Below, piece by piece: positions 42,334-53,968 of a DNA stretch of 64,000 nt. The stretch's first letter is position 1, and every line of letters begins with the position of its first letter. A program made the translations under genes and the position numbers. This DNA comes from Microvelia longipes (Eukaryota > Arthropoda > Insecta > Hemiptera > Veliidae), in NCBI GenBank assembly GCA_018340805.1, contig JACMZG010001911.1, positions 37,206,140 through 37,270,139 on the forward strand. The letters run 5' to 3'. The notes under the pieces were generated by a model. It was not told the DNA's origin. It did no database searches and saw nothing but the letters and a program-made list of their open reading frames with translations.

Positions 42334-42501
42334 TACGACACACGGGTAAAATCAATTGACAGCGCGGGAAAATAGTGTTAAGGAAACAATAAGATTGGCC
42401 TGATTTAAAATTGAGGGCGTGGTTTAACATCCAGGACTAACCTCATTGGCTCCCTCGTATTATTTTCCCACGCTGTCAACTGATTTAAGCAGTGTGTCGT
42501 A
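42334..42501. mobile_element. 168-bp MITE with about 45-bp inverted ends
   Basis: Left end TACGACACAC, then ATCAATTGACAGCG and GGGAAAATA. The right end mirrors these (TATTTTCCCACGCTGTCAACT, GTGTGTCGTA). The short middle holds TTGGCCTGA and GGCTCCCTCG. No coding capacity. Flanking target duplication is not obvious. Confidence 0.8.
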
Positions 42502-43392
42502 TTATAAATATAGAATTAGGCTCTTATCACTACAAACTTGGATTTGTCCGATTTAAGCCAGAAATAATATATTATAATTTAAACAAACGTTTTACAAAAA
42601 TTTTGTAAAATGTTTTGAACAAAAATTTCAAAGTACATCTCAGAGTAGATTGAACATTACAATGTACTGTAACAGCATGAAGTTGTTACGGAAAATAAAA
42701 TTCTTTGAGAACTACAAAAAAAAAGTTGTTAATCCCTGTAACAGCTATTTTTCTTGAAAGCATGAAAATTCCTTGTATAAGATGTTCTTGTCCATCCGGT
42801 GATTCTCAAGCCGTGCTTTATGATTGCTGGGTAAGTTGCTTGTCTCGATAAGTTGACGATCAAAAATGGAATTCTTTAATCGTGTGTTTTGACTTTTAAT
42901 GAGAATACAATAATGTTCATAACAAAATAGGCTAAAAATTGATAATTTCAATATACGCCAATAGTTATTTGAGAAGGAATTTCGAGGCGTATAATGTGGT
43001 CAATATGACCTATGAGTCGTTTAATTGTAGAGTTTAGTCAAGATCCATCGATTAGATTCCAATCTGTAAACACTTAAATTTAGTGTTGGACTAAACCCAC
43101 ATTATTTCCAAATGGGTACCAATAAGACTTAAAAGGTGACTACTCAGACCTATAAGCATTCTAAGTTTAAAGTTTATTCAAAATCTATCAATTAGTTGAT
43201 TATTGTCAATAATAAATGTATTTGACTTATTTCGAAGCGAATAATATTTTTAAAACGAACTTGGTATAAATATTAACCTCGAGGAGGACATGAACCTTAT
43301 ATTGAACCAGATTATTTAACCTTAAATAACCCAGTTTTTTTAACATTTTAAAAATCGGTAAAATTAAGGGTTCAAATTTTTAATGTGTGGTA
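42502..43392. other. No gene seen
   Basis: AT-rich, no recognised feature. Confidence 0.4.
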
Positions 43393-43740
43393 ATAAATCG
43401 AATGAAACTAGTCTGGAGTCGATACAACCACTTTATTTGACCAAAAAGTGGAACAAACCGTGGTAAATTATAGGAAATAAAAATTACGGTTGGCAAATAA
43501 CGCATTTCGAGTTGGGTGTCGTTTAAATGACTTTTAGGATGAATCGAACAAAACCGGTCCGAAGTCGGTACGACTTTAGTGATTAAAAAGTTTAAAAAAC
43601 TTTGGTAAATCACTATAAAAACAAAAATACGGTCGATAAACAACATATGTCGAGTAGAGTGTCGTTTTCGATGTTTTTTGGGACACTGAATCAAATGAAG
43701 CTGGTCCGGAGTAGACCAAGTCAATAAATGTACTCAAAGC
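43393..43740. repeat. Tandem repeat, about 2.3 copies of a unit of about 147 bp
   Basis: Units start near 43393, 43537 and 43687 with GAATCGAA/GAATCAAATGAA, followed by CTGGTCCGGAGT-like and GGTACGAC/GATACAAC words. The first two also share TGGTAAAT, ACGGT and GAGT-G-GTGTCGTTT. The third is truncated. Confidence 0.7.
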
Positions 43741-43884
43741 CAGGGTTCCTAGGTTTGAATCTAGGTATAGACAATAATTTCTTATCGTTTTATTTACGTT
43801 ACGTAAGTTTATAATTTCAAAATAATTTCGACACAGAGGTCCTCCGCGAAATTTTCAAAGAAAATACGCTGTGCCATAATCTAC

Positions 43885-44582
43885 TAGTCCATGAGCCGGA
43901 CCTGAAAATGTGACTCATTTTGTGTACTACTTCAAACCAAATATTTCTTAAAATATACCGTTAATTATGAAGAAAAAACATAGTCTACCTATCCAAAATG
44001 GAGCCCTTCATATGATTGCGCATACTCAAAACTGTATAACATTGCACAAATTTCAGTCCTCTTGAAATAAATGATTCCCTGTGGGTCGTATACGAAACAT
44101 AAAAGAACCATTTTTAAACTTAATAAAATGTCAAATAAAACGAGTGCTTTATTATCAAAATTTAATTACTACAACCAAAGTTATCGCTCTTTCAAGAACA
44201 CCAAAAAATAGTTAATTTATGCAAAGACAACGAATTAATTTGAAAAAATATTGACTTTTTGTGCATTTTTTTGGCCATTACCCAAATATTATAACTTTAG
44301 TTTTAGATATCCAATTTGGACTAAAAACACTCGTTTTATAGGAAATTTTATCAGCTTTTAAAAAAGGTTCTCTTCATGTTTTGCACTCGTTCGACAGGGA
44401 GCCACTAATCGCAAGAAAAATGGAATTTGTACGATTTTCTAATATTTTAAGCTAGTGCTATAAAGGGCTCCTATGACAGGCAGACTATGCTTTTACATCA
44501 CAATTTAAGGTATATTTTTAGAAAAATTTTGTTTGAAGTAGTACAGAATGAGTCACATTTTTTAGATCAGGCTATTGAACTA
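43885..44582. mobile_element. Foldback family F, copy 1 (698 bp)
   Basis: Starts TAGTCCATGAGCCGGACCTGA and ends with the inverted form (TCAGGCTATTGAACTA). Next inward, ATGTGACTCATTTT and GTACTACTTCAAACC are mirrored. Further inward, ACATAGTCTACC and GGAGCCCTTCATATGA mirror GGCAGACTATGC and GGGCTCCTATG. The whole element is one imperfect palindrome. No protein is encoded. Two more copies lie at 59.9 and 62.7 kb. Confidence 0.9.
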
Positions 44583-47380
44583 TATGGGATAAATAAGGGC
44601 ATTTTCTTCGAAAAATTCCATAAGATTAAATAACAAGTTGTGATCCTACTGCTCGGGTTTTAAAACATAATCCGGAAACTGAAGCAAGAAATGGATTGAT
44701 AAGCAAGAAAGCTCGCCTTTCAAAGAATATTCGCCTAAATTGCTTACCTCCGCGACAGATTTTTTGTAATAGCAAAAGCTACCATTTACACCGGTTATTT
44801 TTAATAAAATAATAAATTGATACATTAAGTAAAAAATAAGCTATAAATTAAGTAAATTTTTATGTCTAATATAAACCTTTTAGTGTAAATAAATGCGTTA
44901 TTAAATAAAATTTATTTATGTGTCTATTGGTGCTCACCTTGGTATGATAATAAATGTATGACAAATATGTAATGTTGCTAGTTATATATGTATAATAATA
45001 CTACAACTATGGAGTAGGTAAATAGTCCTGTGACCTTTAAATGTCAAATTTTAATTTTTTCTATTAGTTTAGTACAACACCTGTCCGAGTGCATGTGCCT
45101 AGTGAAAGGTGAAAATATAGAGGTGATAACCTTGTAAACTATGCACTTTTTAGATAAATAAATTTCATGAAAATAGTAGCCAAATTAACTATTTTTTAAG
45201 ATCAGATATTTTCTGTTAAATTATAAATAAAAGTTTAAATACTATGTTTGGACGGAAAGTTGTCGATTTCCTCTATAGGTATAATGTATATCCTATTAAT
45301 TAATCAACTAAAACCTAGTTGAGGTCTCAATTTTGTATTCCTTCTCATAGGTAAAGAAACAGTGCCCTGTATTCTTTTCTTTTAATAATTTATACAAAAC
45401 AGGGTTTAAACCCGCATTTTTAAACAGATTTAGTCACTAATGTTGATAGTTGATGAAGAGGACGAAGAGAAAGAGTACAAACTGCTCTGCAAATACTTTC
45501 TAATCCATTTTGCTCTAAAACCTATACGACAAAATACTAAAAGCTACCTTTTAATTATTACTAGTGTTCACAATATGACATAATTTTTATATTTATTTTT
45601 ATGACACAATAGTATATTCATTTTTCGTAAAAATGAATAGTAATCTATGAAATTATCCGTGGCAACTCACTAGCCTTTAACTCGAGGGCCCAATGATACA
45701 TACTAAATTGGGTTGTATGTAGCTGTAATCTTAGTGTACTGAGCTTTCAGCTAATTTTCTTTGAAAAAATTCGCTAATAAGGTGGCTCGTAAGGAAATGC
45801 TCGTAAAGGTTCGCTAATAAGGAAATGCGCTAAAACCTTTAAAGAAAAATACCAACGAACATTAAGCTAGTGCAAATAATTGTGCGCACTGCCAGTTTTG
45901 GAGGCATCGTTTTGTATACCCAACAGGATAATTATGCGGATTTCCATTGAAAAATACAGAAAAAATGAGTTATGAGCAGTGCTTGATAATCGTGTAACTG
46001 CTCCAGTTATAAAGCTTAAACCGGTACCTTCAATCCAATAATAGATTTTAAAGTAGGGAAACACGCATTCCAAAGGAAATTCGCTCGACATGCGGACCAC
46101 TATGCCCGAATTACTATGTAGTTATAAACCTGGGATCAGGTTCCGCCGTAGACAGACTAGTACCCATACCTCTGACGTCACACAAGCAGCGAGGCTGTTT
46201 TCCCGCTTATATATTTTTCGTTTTTTGCTGTATTATCAGAAATATAATTTTTTCATGCTAATATTGTACAGTGTAGTCTTTTATATGACGTACTTTAAGA
46301 TAATGCAATAAACAAATGTGCAAATACTTAAACTTTGTACACTCATGAATTATTTTAATAAGATACACTTATGGCAAATTTCAATTCAATTGGTTGGCTA
46401 TTTTTCTGAAAGAAATGTATATATGTCACCCTATATAACGATAAAAATATGTAGACCGTAATAGGATTAGAAACCTGAGTACATTAGCATTAAGTACTTT
46501 GTGAGCTTTTATCGTCTCCGGATTGTTTTCATTCCACTCACACTCAGGAGACGAACAAATATTGAAAACGAATGGCTATTTTAAAATATTCTTTTTTACC
46601 AACCGTATTTTAGATTTTCCGGCCATTTATCACTGTTTTTTTGACTTTGCGTTACTTTAAGTGGCCTTATCGATTGCAAACCGACTTAATTTGACCTAAA
46701 GCCTCAAAACCCATCAAAAGGACACCCCACTTAAAAAATGTTCACGTCTTTTAGGTTTCCTGGATATTTCAACAATTGTTTTGACTTTTGGTCACTTAGA
46801 GCGAGCCTATTGACTTCAAACCCCAGTTTAATTCAATTCAACGCGCTAATAACCATTAGGAAATACTTTCTTTCTTAAATTGTAAGTCATCAAATTCTGT
46901 TATGTTTTATTGAGTGTTATTTTATAAATTTTGGTGCGTGAGATAAATTGTTTCCTTATTTTTTGAAACAATTATTACTTTTAACCTTTGCATTTTCTTA
47001 ATATAAATTAAATAAACAATAAATAATTTTCTGAAATAATATTTTACTTTATGCGGCTTTATACGGCTATCAAAACTATTAACTATGAATAATAGAATAA
47101 TGACAGTATTTAGTGGTCAACTACAACCTCTCCATATCAGAACTGTTTAAGGTCACCTACTTGAATATACATATATGATCTCATACATAAGTGTTCGTAG
47201 GCGTATAGTAATACAAAAGAGAGCGAGAGTGTAAAATGAATAAAGTTAAACGCTATTCCTACACCGAAACTTAAAATCGTGAATCATAGTTTGCATTTCA
47301 TTATCCCACCCTAAACTTTCAATGTTAAAATATGTTATTTTATATATAAGTATACGGAATTTGGACAAACTTCCAATGTT
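44583..47380. other. No gene seen; weak tandem repeat
   Basis: Mostly AT-rich. TTTGACTTT-G-TCACTT and GCAAACC/TTCAAACCCC words recur with a spacing of about 130 bp at 46630-46860. The word TTTTCTTTGAAAAAATTCGCTAAT at 45758 belongs to a dispersed palindromic family. Confidence 0.4.
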
Positions 47381-47384
47381 GTAG

Positions 47385-47476
47385 CCCCCCCCCCCACATG
47401 AGCCATCTCATTAGCATATTTTTCAAAGAAAATTCGCTACAAGCCCGTAGCTAGGTAGAAGCCAGGGGGGGGGGGG
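47385..47476. repeat. Poly-C and poly-G runs
   Basis: A run of about 13 C at about 47384 and about 12 G at about 47466 flank an 80-bp segment and could pair. They are striking in AT-rich DNA and also prone to sequencing length error. Confidence 0.8.
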
Positions 47477-48432
47477 CATCGGCCCCCTAGAAAATATTTC
47501 ACCCTTCTGCTAAGTAGATTTTAGTGGAATTCCCTTGTAGATGTGTGAATTTCATAGCTCTCCCTGAGGGATTGGATTTCTTTATTTTTAATGCATGTAT
47601 ATGTTACAGCCAATGTGATTTATGAGGTAATTATGCATAGTATCCAGCTATTATGCATAAAAACTATCAAATTTAGTAAAAGTTATAAATAAAGCTTAAT
47701 TTATCACTTTGTCTTGGTGTTGTGCATAATATCTAATCTTATTTGACCAAAGTGATAAATATAGATAAATTTATAACTTTGACTAGCCATTACGCATAAT
47801 ATCTAACCTTCTTGGACAATGTGATAACATGCACATAATATAATAACTATATATAAATATCACTTTGATTGATACCTATAATCAAAGCAAAAAGAAGTGG
47901 TTGCTTCTTTAATTATTTTCATTGGAAAATAATTAAAAAAATATTTATTTACTACTTATAAAAATTATTTATTTAAAGAATACAAATAATACTTATTAAG
48001 TATTTATTAATAATTTATAAAAAAAATCAGTATTCTCTTCCATTATAAATAATAAAATTAAACAATTAATGATAACATAATAAGTAAATAGAGATTAAAG
48101 TCGATAAAACACTGTTAAAAATTATTAAAGAATCACAATCAGCAAAGGTAAACACATGTTTTTCTGTACTTCACAATGATTGCCTTTGTGGGTAAGTGGA
48201 CAACCCTTTTCTTCCTCTATAAGATACACTTATTTAATTAACCAAGAAAAAATATTTGAAAATATTGTGTTTAAATTATATGGAGTGGCAGACCATGTAT
48301 TCATTATGACAGTTGCCATTGATTTAACTGATAAAACTTGTGCTCTGTTTCGCTTAATTATAGGTTAAATAAAGTAAAATAGATTATTCAAATATATCAT
48401 ACTTTAGTTGAAATTTCCGTTTCATACTTTTC
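47477..48432. other. No gene seen
   Basis: AT-rich. Words TTATGCATAA and GTGATAAAT recur at about 47640-47830 as a diffuse repeat. Confidence 0.4.
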
Positions 48433-48499
48433 GTTTCATCATGTGTCATTTATATACATTATGTTCTACCGAATGTATATAAATGACACTTGATGAAAC
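48433..48499. repeat. 28-bp inverted repeat
   Basis: Arms 48433-48460 and 48472-48499 match at 27 of 28 positions, loop 11 bases. Arm starts GTTTCATCATGTGTCATT. It sits at the edge of the GC-rich island. Confidence 0.93.
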
Positions 48500-48770
48500 A
48501 GAATTAAAATACGGGCCTTCGGCCGTACCGCTACGCAGCCTCGGCGCTTCGCCCTCGTCCGCTCCGCGGCGTCGCCCACCGGGCCGCTTCGCGGCCCGAG
48601 GGCCTCCCTGTGGCCGCTTCGCGGCCACATTGTTGTTGTTTGTATGATGTGTTGTTTCATTATTGTTCTTGTTACATGGCATTTTGCCATGTACCTAGCG
48701 AATTTTCACAGCCTCTCCACACAGGCCCACTTCGCGGCCTGAGAGGCTTTCTCACAAATTTGATTTTACT
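48500..48770. repeat. GC-rich palindromic island
   Basis: About 140 bp (48508-48645) are strongly GC-rich in an AT-rich window, with repeated TCGCGGCC, GGGCCTTCGGCC and CCGCTTCGCGGCC palindromes. GCCTCTCCACACAGGCC...GGCCTGAGAGGC at about 48711-48749 forms another hairpin. Overlapping open frames on both strands reflect the GC-rich words and are not taken as genes. Confidence 0.75.
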
Positions 48771-49590
48771 AATAAGATTTATTAATACTTTATTATTAAT
48801 AGTATGCTATAATATTAAACTAACAAGCATTATAAACAAAAATATATTCATGTTTTTTGTTTTAAATTAAAATACCGCTTCCGTCACTTAGGATCATAGA
48901 TAAACAATATTAACATAGATGGCTCACTTAAAGATTTAAAAAAAATATTTGATGGGATGCAGGAGGCTCAAGTAGTACAGTCTAGTAGTGACAGCGTGAA
49001 ACTGTCACATATTTTATTTCTGACATTTTATTTATTTATTTATTCAACAAACAACGAGTGTTGAGGGTAATCAAGTCTTTCCATCAGCTTTTCAGCGCTA
49101 GAATGATGAGAGTCGATGGATGAGTGATCCAAAGAGAGCTCTATAAGAATTTCGTATAAATGGTAAAAAGTGAAAAAAATTAATTTCTCACTCTTACTTC
49201 ACCCATTCTGTCGTCCCTCCTTGGATTTGAACCTCTAATGTCAGAGTTTCAATTTTTGTTTGTTTCCTTTACTTATCCGTTTGCGCCAACCTGAGATGTT
49301 ATACTCAGATAGCAAATTTAAATGTTAAGACTAAAAAACTAAAAATGAATTATTGTTATTTTTTTAAGAAACGATAGTGCTGCTTCGCGTGATGAGGCCC
49401 CAAGTTTTATAAAACAAAAATACATCGCGAATACTACAGCATACCATAGATCTTTGTTTACTTTTATTTTATTTTTACTAAACGATTGGCAACTGTATGT
49501 TTTTAAAAAATACTACAGCACAATCTAGTAGAGAATAGAGCAAATATATTTTTACTACTAGCGCTATTCAAGACTCTAGTGATGAGGCCC
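48771..49590. other. No gene seen
   Basis: AT-rich. GTGATGAGGCCCCAA at about 49392 recurs at about 49579 as GTGATGAGGCCCCCAA. Confidence 0.4.
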
Positions 49591-49596
49591 CCAACC

Positions 49597-49788
49597 TTAA
49601 TCATAAACACGAACTTGTGAATTGAGTGTTCCTACTACACTCGGGAGTGAACTATCTATCTCAGGATTGTCTGATTGAGCTGAAACCGGTCGCAATCGTT
49701 TTAGAATGACTTCGACCATATAAAGACTACTTCGAGGTTCTTCCGCTTTACGGGCCTGCTTTGCTCGGCGTGGTTTAGTGGAAGCCAT
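49597..49788 (-). CDS. Small basic open frame behind a TATA box, function unknown
   Basis: A 63-codon frame starts MASTKPRRAKQARKAEEP in strong start context (CAAAAATGG). A TATAAAAG box lies about 62 bp upstream of the ATG. No family recognised. Against it: GTCTGATTGAGCTGAAACCGG inside the frame recurs in repeat sequence at 49975, and the direct repeat GTGATGAGGCCCC brackets the region, so it may be part of a transposable element. Confidence 0.25.
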   Translation of the reverse strand: MASTKPRRAKQARKAEEPRSSLYMVEVILKRLRPVSAQSDNPEIDSSLPSVVGTLNSQVRVYD

Positions 49789-49849
49789 TTTTGTCCTGTC
49801 TCTCTAGGACAGCAGGCTTACCAGGATGGAGCAAGAGGTAGAGGTCCAT

Positions 49850-49857
49850 CTTTTATA
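49850..49857 (-). promoter_or_regulatory. TATA box candidate
   Basis: Minus strand reads TATAAAAG preceded by GGATATAG, about 62 bp before the ATG at 49788. A start of transcription would fall near 49825. Supported by position and sequence only. Confidence 0.35.
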
Positions 49858-49959
49858 CTATATCCCCAACCTCTAACACCACTAAACCCAACAGATATCG
49901 TACAAGTCTTTGACCTGGACGTATACATATATACAACATTATATATATATGTATACTGT

Positions 49960-50221
49960 TTGCGCCATTTGTGATGGTCCGATTGAGCTGAAATTGGTCT
50001 TAATCGATTTAGCTAGCCGTCTACCTAAACACGAAATACCTTGTTTTAAAGCCATTTCAAGTTTAAAAAAAAAATTTTTTCATGACGTCATAATGTTTTT
50101 ATAAACAATAGGCCTCGTAACCTCCTCAACATCTCGCGATTTGCTAAGTTTCGTTTCAATTTGAGAACGCCTTCGAGAGTTATCGTTCGCCATACGAAAG
50201 GGTAGAAACTCTTACATATAT

Positions 50222-50275
<54 letters not shown>

Positions 50276-50295
50276 ATATATATATGTAATATATA

Positions 50296-50361
<66 letters not shown>

Positions 50362-50490
50362 TTTTCGGACATATTTTTTTGTTATCAGAAAGCCAATAGG
50401 AACCGATTCCGCTCACTCCCACCCTCAACTTCCGTCATCCGAACAACCTCATAAGCGTCATTTTCATTATGAAAATTCGCTAAAAAATAA
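49960..50490. repeat. Dispersed repeat carrying an internal AT microsatellite (copy 2)
   Basis: Order: GACGTCATAATG, AATAGGCCTCGTAACCTCCT, CAACATCT, AAGGGTAGAAACTCTTACATA, a long (AT)n tract (50215-50357), then AACTTCCGTCATCC and GAACAACCTCATAAGCGTC. The same order surrounds the AT tract at 26.2 kb, and parts occur inverted after the AT tract at 37.4 kb. Confidence 0.75.
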
Positions 50491-50601
50491 TTTTATTTGT
50501 AGGATAGGACCAGTGTTCCCTTCAAGGGGGGACCGGAGGAAACCCTCTGGAGCAACCAGGATATCCCCCCAGGATATTATCTTTTATCAATTATTTACTA
50601 A
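50491..50601. other. No gene seen
   Basis: Short unassigned stretch with G-rich words (CAAGGGGGGACCGGAGG). Confidence 0.4.
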
Positions 50602-50693
50602 GCTATTGTTTGACATGTATCATAGACATTTGTTAAAAATATTTCTTTCTTGTAGTTGACTACAAGAATCTATGATATATGTTGAACAATAGC
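50602..50693. repeat. Small foldback with two nested palindromes
   Basis: Outer arms 50602-50626 and 50669-50693 match at 22 of 25 positions. Inside, CTTGTAGT / ACTACAAG (50649-50666) is perfect. Confidence 0.85.
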
Positions 50694-51474
50694 CTAATAA
50701 AAATTAACCAATATTTAGTGTTATTAGTGTCATCATTCTTAAGACTTAATACGGTTTCTAAAATAGGCAATATTACAGTATCCCATGACTTTCTATATTC
50801 AATAAACACAGTAGAATAGTAAGATACTAAAAGTAGTAACAAAATTAATTAGTTAATAGTTACCAAAAAAAATTGTACATTTGAACTCACAAGAGTCTAT
50901 TTACTGGGGGTAGAGACCATTTTTGAAAGTCTAGGTCCATGTTTTTCCATGTTGGTGCATCCGACATGTTTCACCCTACATATCTATGAATGTTATTTTC
51001 ATTTTTTATTGAAATTTATTATTGTGGTACTCATTATAAATTACTATTGAGCTACTCATGTTCAATTTTGTTGGGAAAAATGTAAACCACTCTTTTTGTC
51101 ACTGGGCAGTAACATAAACAATTGCACCTCCTTTCCCGTTCAAAATTTTTTGCTATTTAGTAGATCCTTTAAAGGAATCCCTGGAAAACATGTACAAAGT
51201 AAGGACATTTTCAATAAACCCTCATGTTATTATGTTAATTTTTACAGTTATTAGTATTTACTACAAAGTATCAAGGTTAAAATCAGACCTAGTATTGATT
51301 AGTTCATTAATAAATTATGTAGTCATTTATTTCCCTCGGCCCATTTCTAACCCAGAGTGATTCTAGTCAATGAGTTTAAAGAGAATAAACTTACAATTCA
51401 TGAAAATTACGATAGACAATGCATTAGGATATATAATGCTCACCACAAGGAAAGTTGTGTTTCTTTAGTGAAAG
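50694..51474. other. No gene seen
   Basis: AT-rich, no recognised feature. Confidence 0.4.
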
Positions 51475-51521
51475 ACAACTCGTGGGCATGAAGTACTATA
51501 TATGACCAACAAGGTCATATA
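51475..51521 (+). repeat. 47-bp dispersed repeat, copy 1, with internal hairpin
   Basis: ACAACTCGTGGGCATGAAGT then TATATGACC-AACAA-GGTCATATA (a perfect 9-bp hairpin). The inverted copy at 55851-55897 differs at one base. Confidence 0.9.
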
Positions 51522-51924
51522 TTCTTTAGTGGTTCTTTACACAAGAAGAATTTTCTACATACAAAAACAATTGTAATAATGACTTTATTCGTCAATGAAA
51601 ATAAAGGACTTTAATGTTACATCAAGATATTGTTGATGTGTTGATGTAACAACAACCCATTATGGGCGCAGGTTGGGCGAATTCTGATTTGGAATGATTT
51701 TACGGTTTATGCATTAATATTCTCATCAAGTAACTTTTGTGGATTGGTTGGTGCATCTGAAATATTTTACCACAAAAGCACCAATTCGTATCAGGTGTAC
51801 CAATATTAAATCCTTGAAAATGTGGAAAACATGGTCCTAAATTTTTTACATGTTCTCTACCCTCTCTTTGACAGTTGACTCTTGGGAGTTCAAATTACCT
51901 TTATTATTTTGGTTACAGTTACCG

Positions 51925-51985
51925 AAATATGGTAATTTCGTAACTACTTTTAGCTACAAAATATGGTAATTTCGTAACTACTTTT
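51925..51985. repeat. 27-bp perfect direct repeat, period 34
   Basis: AAATATGGTAATTTCGTAAC plus TACTTTT stands at 51925-51951 and again at 51959-51985 without a mismatch. It indicates a recent local duplication. Confidence 0.93.
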
Positions 51986-53424
51986 GATAAGTTCAAAAAA
52001 TAAAAGTATAGCGTAATGGAAATCGTAATATAGTAATGTTGCTTATTTTAAAAACTGCATCAATATTTAAGACATCTTATACCAATATCATTATATTAAG
52101 GTTGATTTCTCTAAAGCAATTTTTTTCTTATCCTTGACGTATAACATAAACTTTTTAATTTGTAGTTAAATAGCTTGATGAAAAATGACTAAAATTTGAT
52201 AATTCTTGGCATTGATTGCAGTTCCCAAAAAAAGCAGTATTACTTAATGTTCTAATTCAAAGTTACAGAAGAGATACAAAAAATTACAATATTTTGTTTA
52301 CCAATGTATACCAAAGGGCCATGTGATTTTACAACCAAAATTGTAATAACTTTAGAGCTTTTGGACTGTTATATATTGTTATAACAATTAAATTGATCAA
52401 GAGCTTTCGCCCTGGCATAGCTGTAATCAGATTATGATAAAAGGTTTATAAAATAAAATTGGTTAAAAGTACCTTCTTAGAATATTTCTTATTCGCTGCG
52501 ATCATCCTCATTCCTGCTGGCTCACTTTGCTTCTTGTCCTCAGTCCAAGAGGAAAAGTTTTCTTAATAAAACGTAATTTTATACGCTTATTTTTAAAAAG
52601 ATTAAGTTTTGCTTTAGTATGTTTACTTGTCTAGAAAAATTCAATCATAACATTTTACTAAAAACGCCCTGGGGTAAGGAATTTTTACCTAAATTAAATT
52701 TTCTTTTTTTTCGTCAGAGAAAAGCAGAATAGCTTTATTCATCCTCAGACAATAAAATAGATTTTCAAAAATCTTTAAGTTATAAGTTTAAACAAATTTT
52801 TAATTGTTTATTTTTTATCGATTTTGTTATTCCAGTAAGTCCATTTTGTTATTATCCTTTACAGGTTCCTAAATTATCAAAAAATATTAGTCTCAAAACT
52901 CCTTGCTTTACCACATAAAGATCAGATCCCCTTCTCATTCACAACCAGTATTAGATACTTAAACATGCAAAAACAGAAAAGATAAAAGAAAGACATAAAA
53001 CAGCGGTTGAATTAAATATTAAGGGAGATAAAGTTATACAATTCTGGACGACTAAGCCAACAAAAAGCCCTAGAGCTCTTGAAAATGGAAGGTAATTTGT
53101 AAAAACGTGAAACTATTTGATTCTACTACAATACATGTAATAATGCTCTTCAATCAGATCAAATGTCCCTTGTTAAAGCGTTGGTGTGAGCCTTTACTAT
53201 TAGGAGAGAGATTTTGTTATTGTATAACGACTTACTATTCTTCATCCGTGACGAATGTTTATCGTTATTGTCTCTTTTTAATTCTTCTTTCTTTGAAATA
53301 ATTTTCGTTCGTTGTAGCGAATTTTCTTTGAAAAATTCGTTATAAAAAGGCTCGTATTGTGGGGCCGTAATTTAAGAGTGTGACAGAAATTCGTTAAAGA
53401 TCACTGATTATATAGAAACGATAT
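51986..53424. other. No gene seen
   Basis: AT-rich. A palindromic GCGAATTTTCTTTGAAAAATTCG word is at about 53318. Confidence 0.4.
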
Positions 53425-53425
53425 A

Positions 53426-53427
53426 TA

Positions 53428-53498
<71 letters not shown>

Positions 53499-53521
53499 TA
53501 CATACATACATACATACATAA
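53426..53521. repeat. (AT)n then (TACA)n microsatellite
   Basis: AT tract with one break, then about seven TACA units. Confidence 0.96.
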
Positions 53522-53589
53522 TGATTGATTAATGATGAGTCATTTATGGCGTTAAATGACTTCATAAAAATATTATCAAGTTTGATTTC

Positions 53590-53799
53590 GTGCCAAGTTT
53601 CAATTCTCTAGCATCACACTTGGACGGTAACAATCACTTTTACATAAACACAAAGACATATAGAAAAAAAACTTTGTAAATACCACTCTGGAGGTCTTAA
53701 AAGCCCTGAAATGGATAATTCAGTTCCCTGGAATTACTCAACACCTTAAGATTGATTTTTGCACCAAGTTTCAACTCTCTACTATAAACACACTGGGAA
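53590..53799 (-). repeat. Copy of the TG-microsatellite-linked dispersed repeat
   Basis: Minus orientation: GTGCCAAGTTTCAATTCTCTAG and GCACCAAGTTTCAACTCTCTA both occur, with CACTCTGGAGGTCTTAAAAGC between. Two overlapping partial copies are likely. Confidence 0.65.
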
Positions 53800-53968
53800 T
53801 TTACTTCTTGGAAAAGATCCCTGCTTAAATAAGAAGCTACTGTACAAAATTTGAATAAGCATAAAAAATTAAAGACAACAATAGCCAAGGAAATTAAAAT
53901 GGGAATAATAAATTTGATGTTGAGATTGATGATCATCAATCTCACTTGGTTCTAGTAAAGATATTTTG
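53800..53968. repeat. Left arm of a 168-bp inverted repeat
   Basis: Pairs with 55293-55459. Shared words include TTTACTTCTTGGAAAAGATC, AAGCTACTGTACAAAATTTG and AATGGGAATAATAAATTTGA. Roughly 93 percent identical by eye. Confidence 0.92.

Noticed and set aside
43735..43770. tRNA-like B box (GGTTTGAATCTAGG)
   Set aside because: No acceptor stem, anticodon arm or correctly spaced A box could be folded around it.
48446..48870. Overlapping open frames on both strands at the GC-rich island
   Set aside because: The Arg/Ala/Gly-rich translations come from the repeated TCGCGGCC words; there is no domain pattern or start context.
53697..53945. Hydrophobic minus-strand frame resembling a membrane segment
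   Set aside because: It lies in an AT-rich inverted-repeat arm; hydrophobic runs of Ile/Phe/Leu are expected from such composition.
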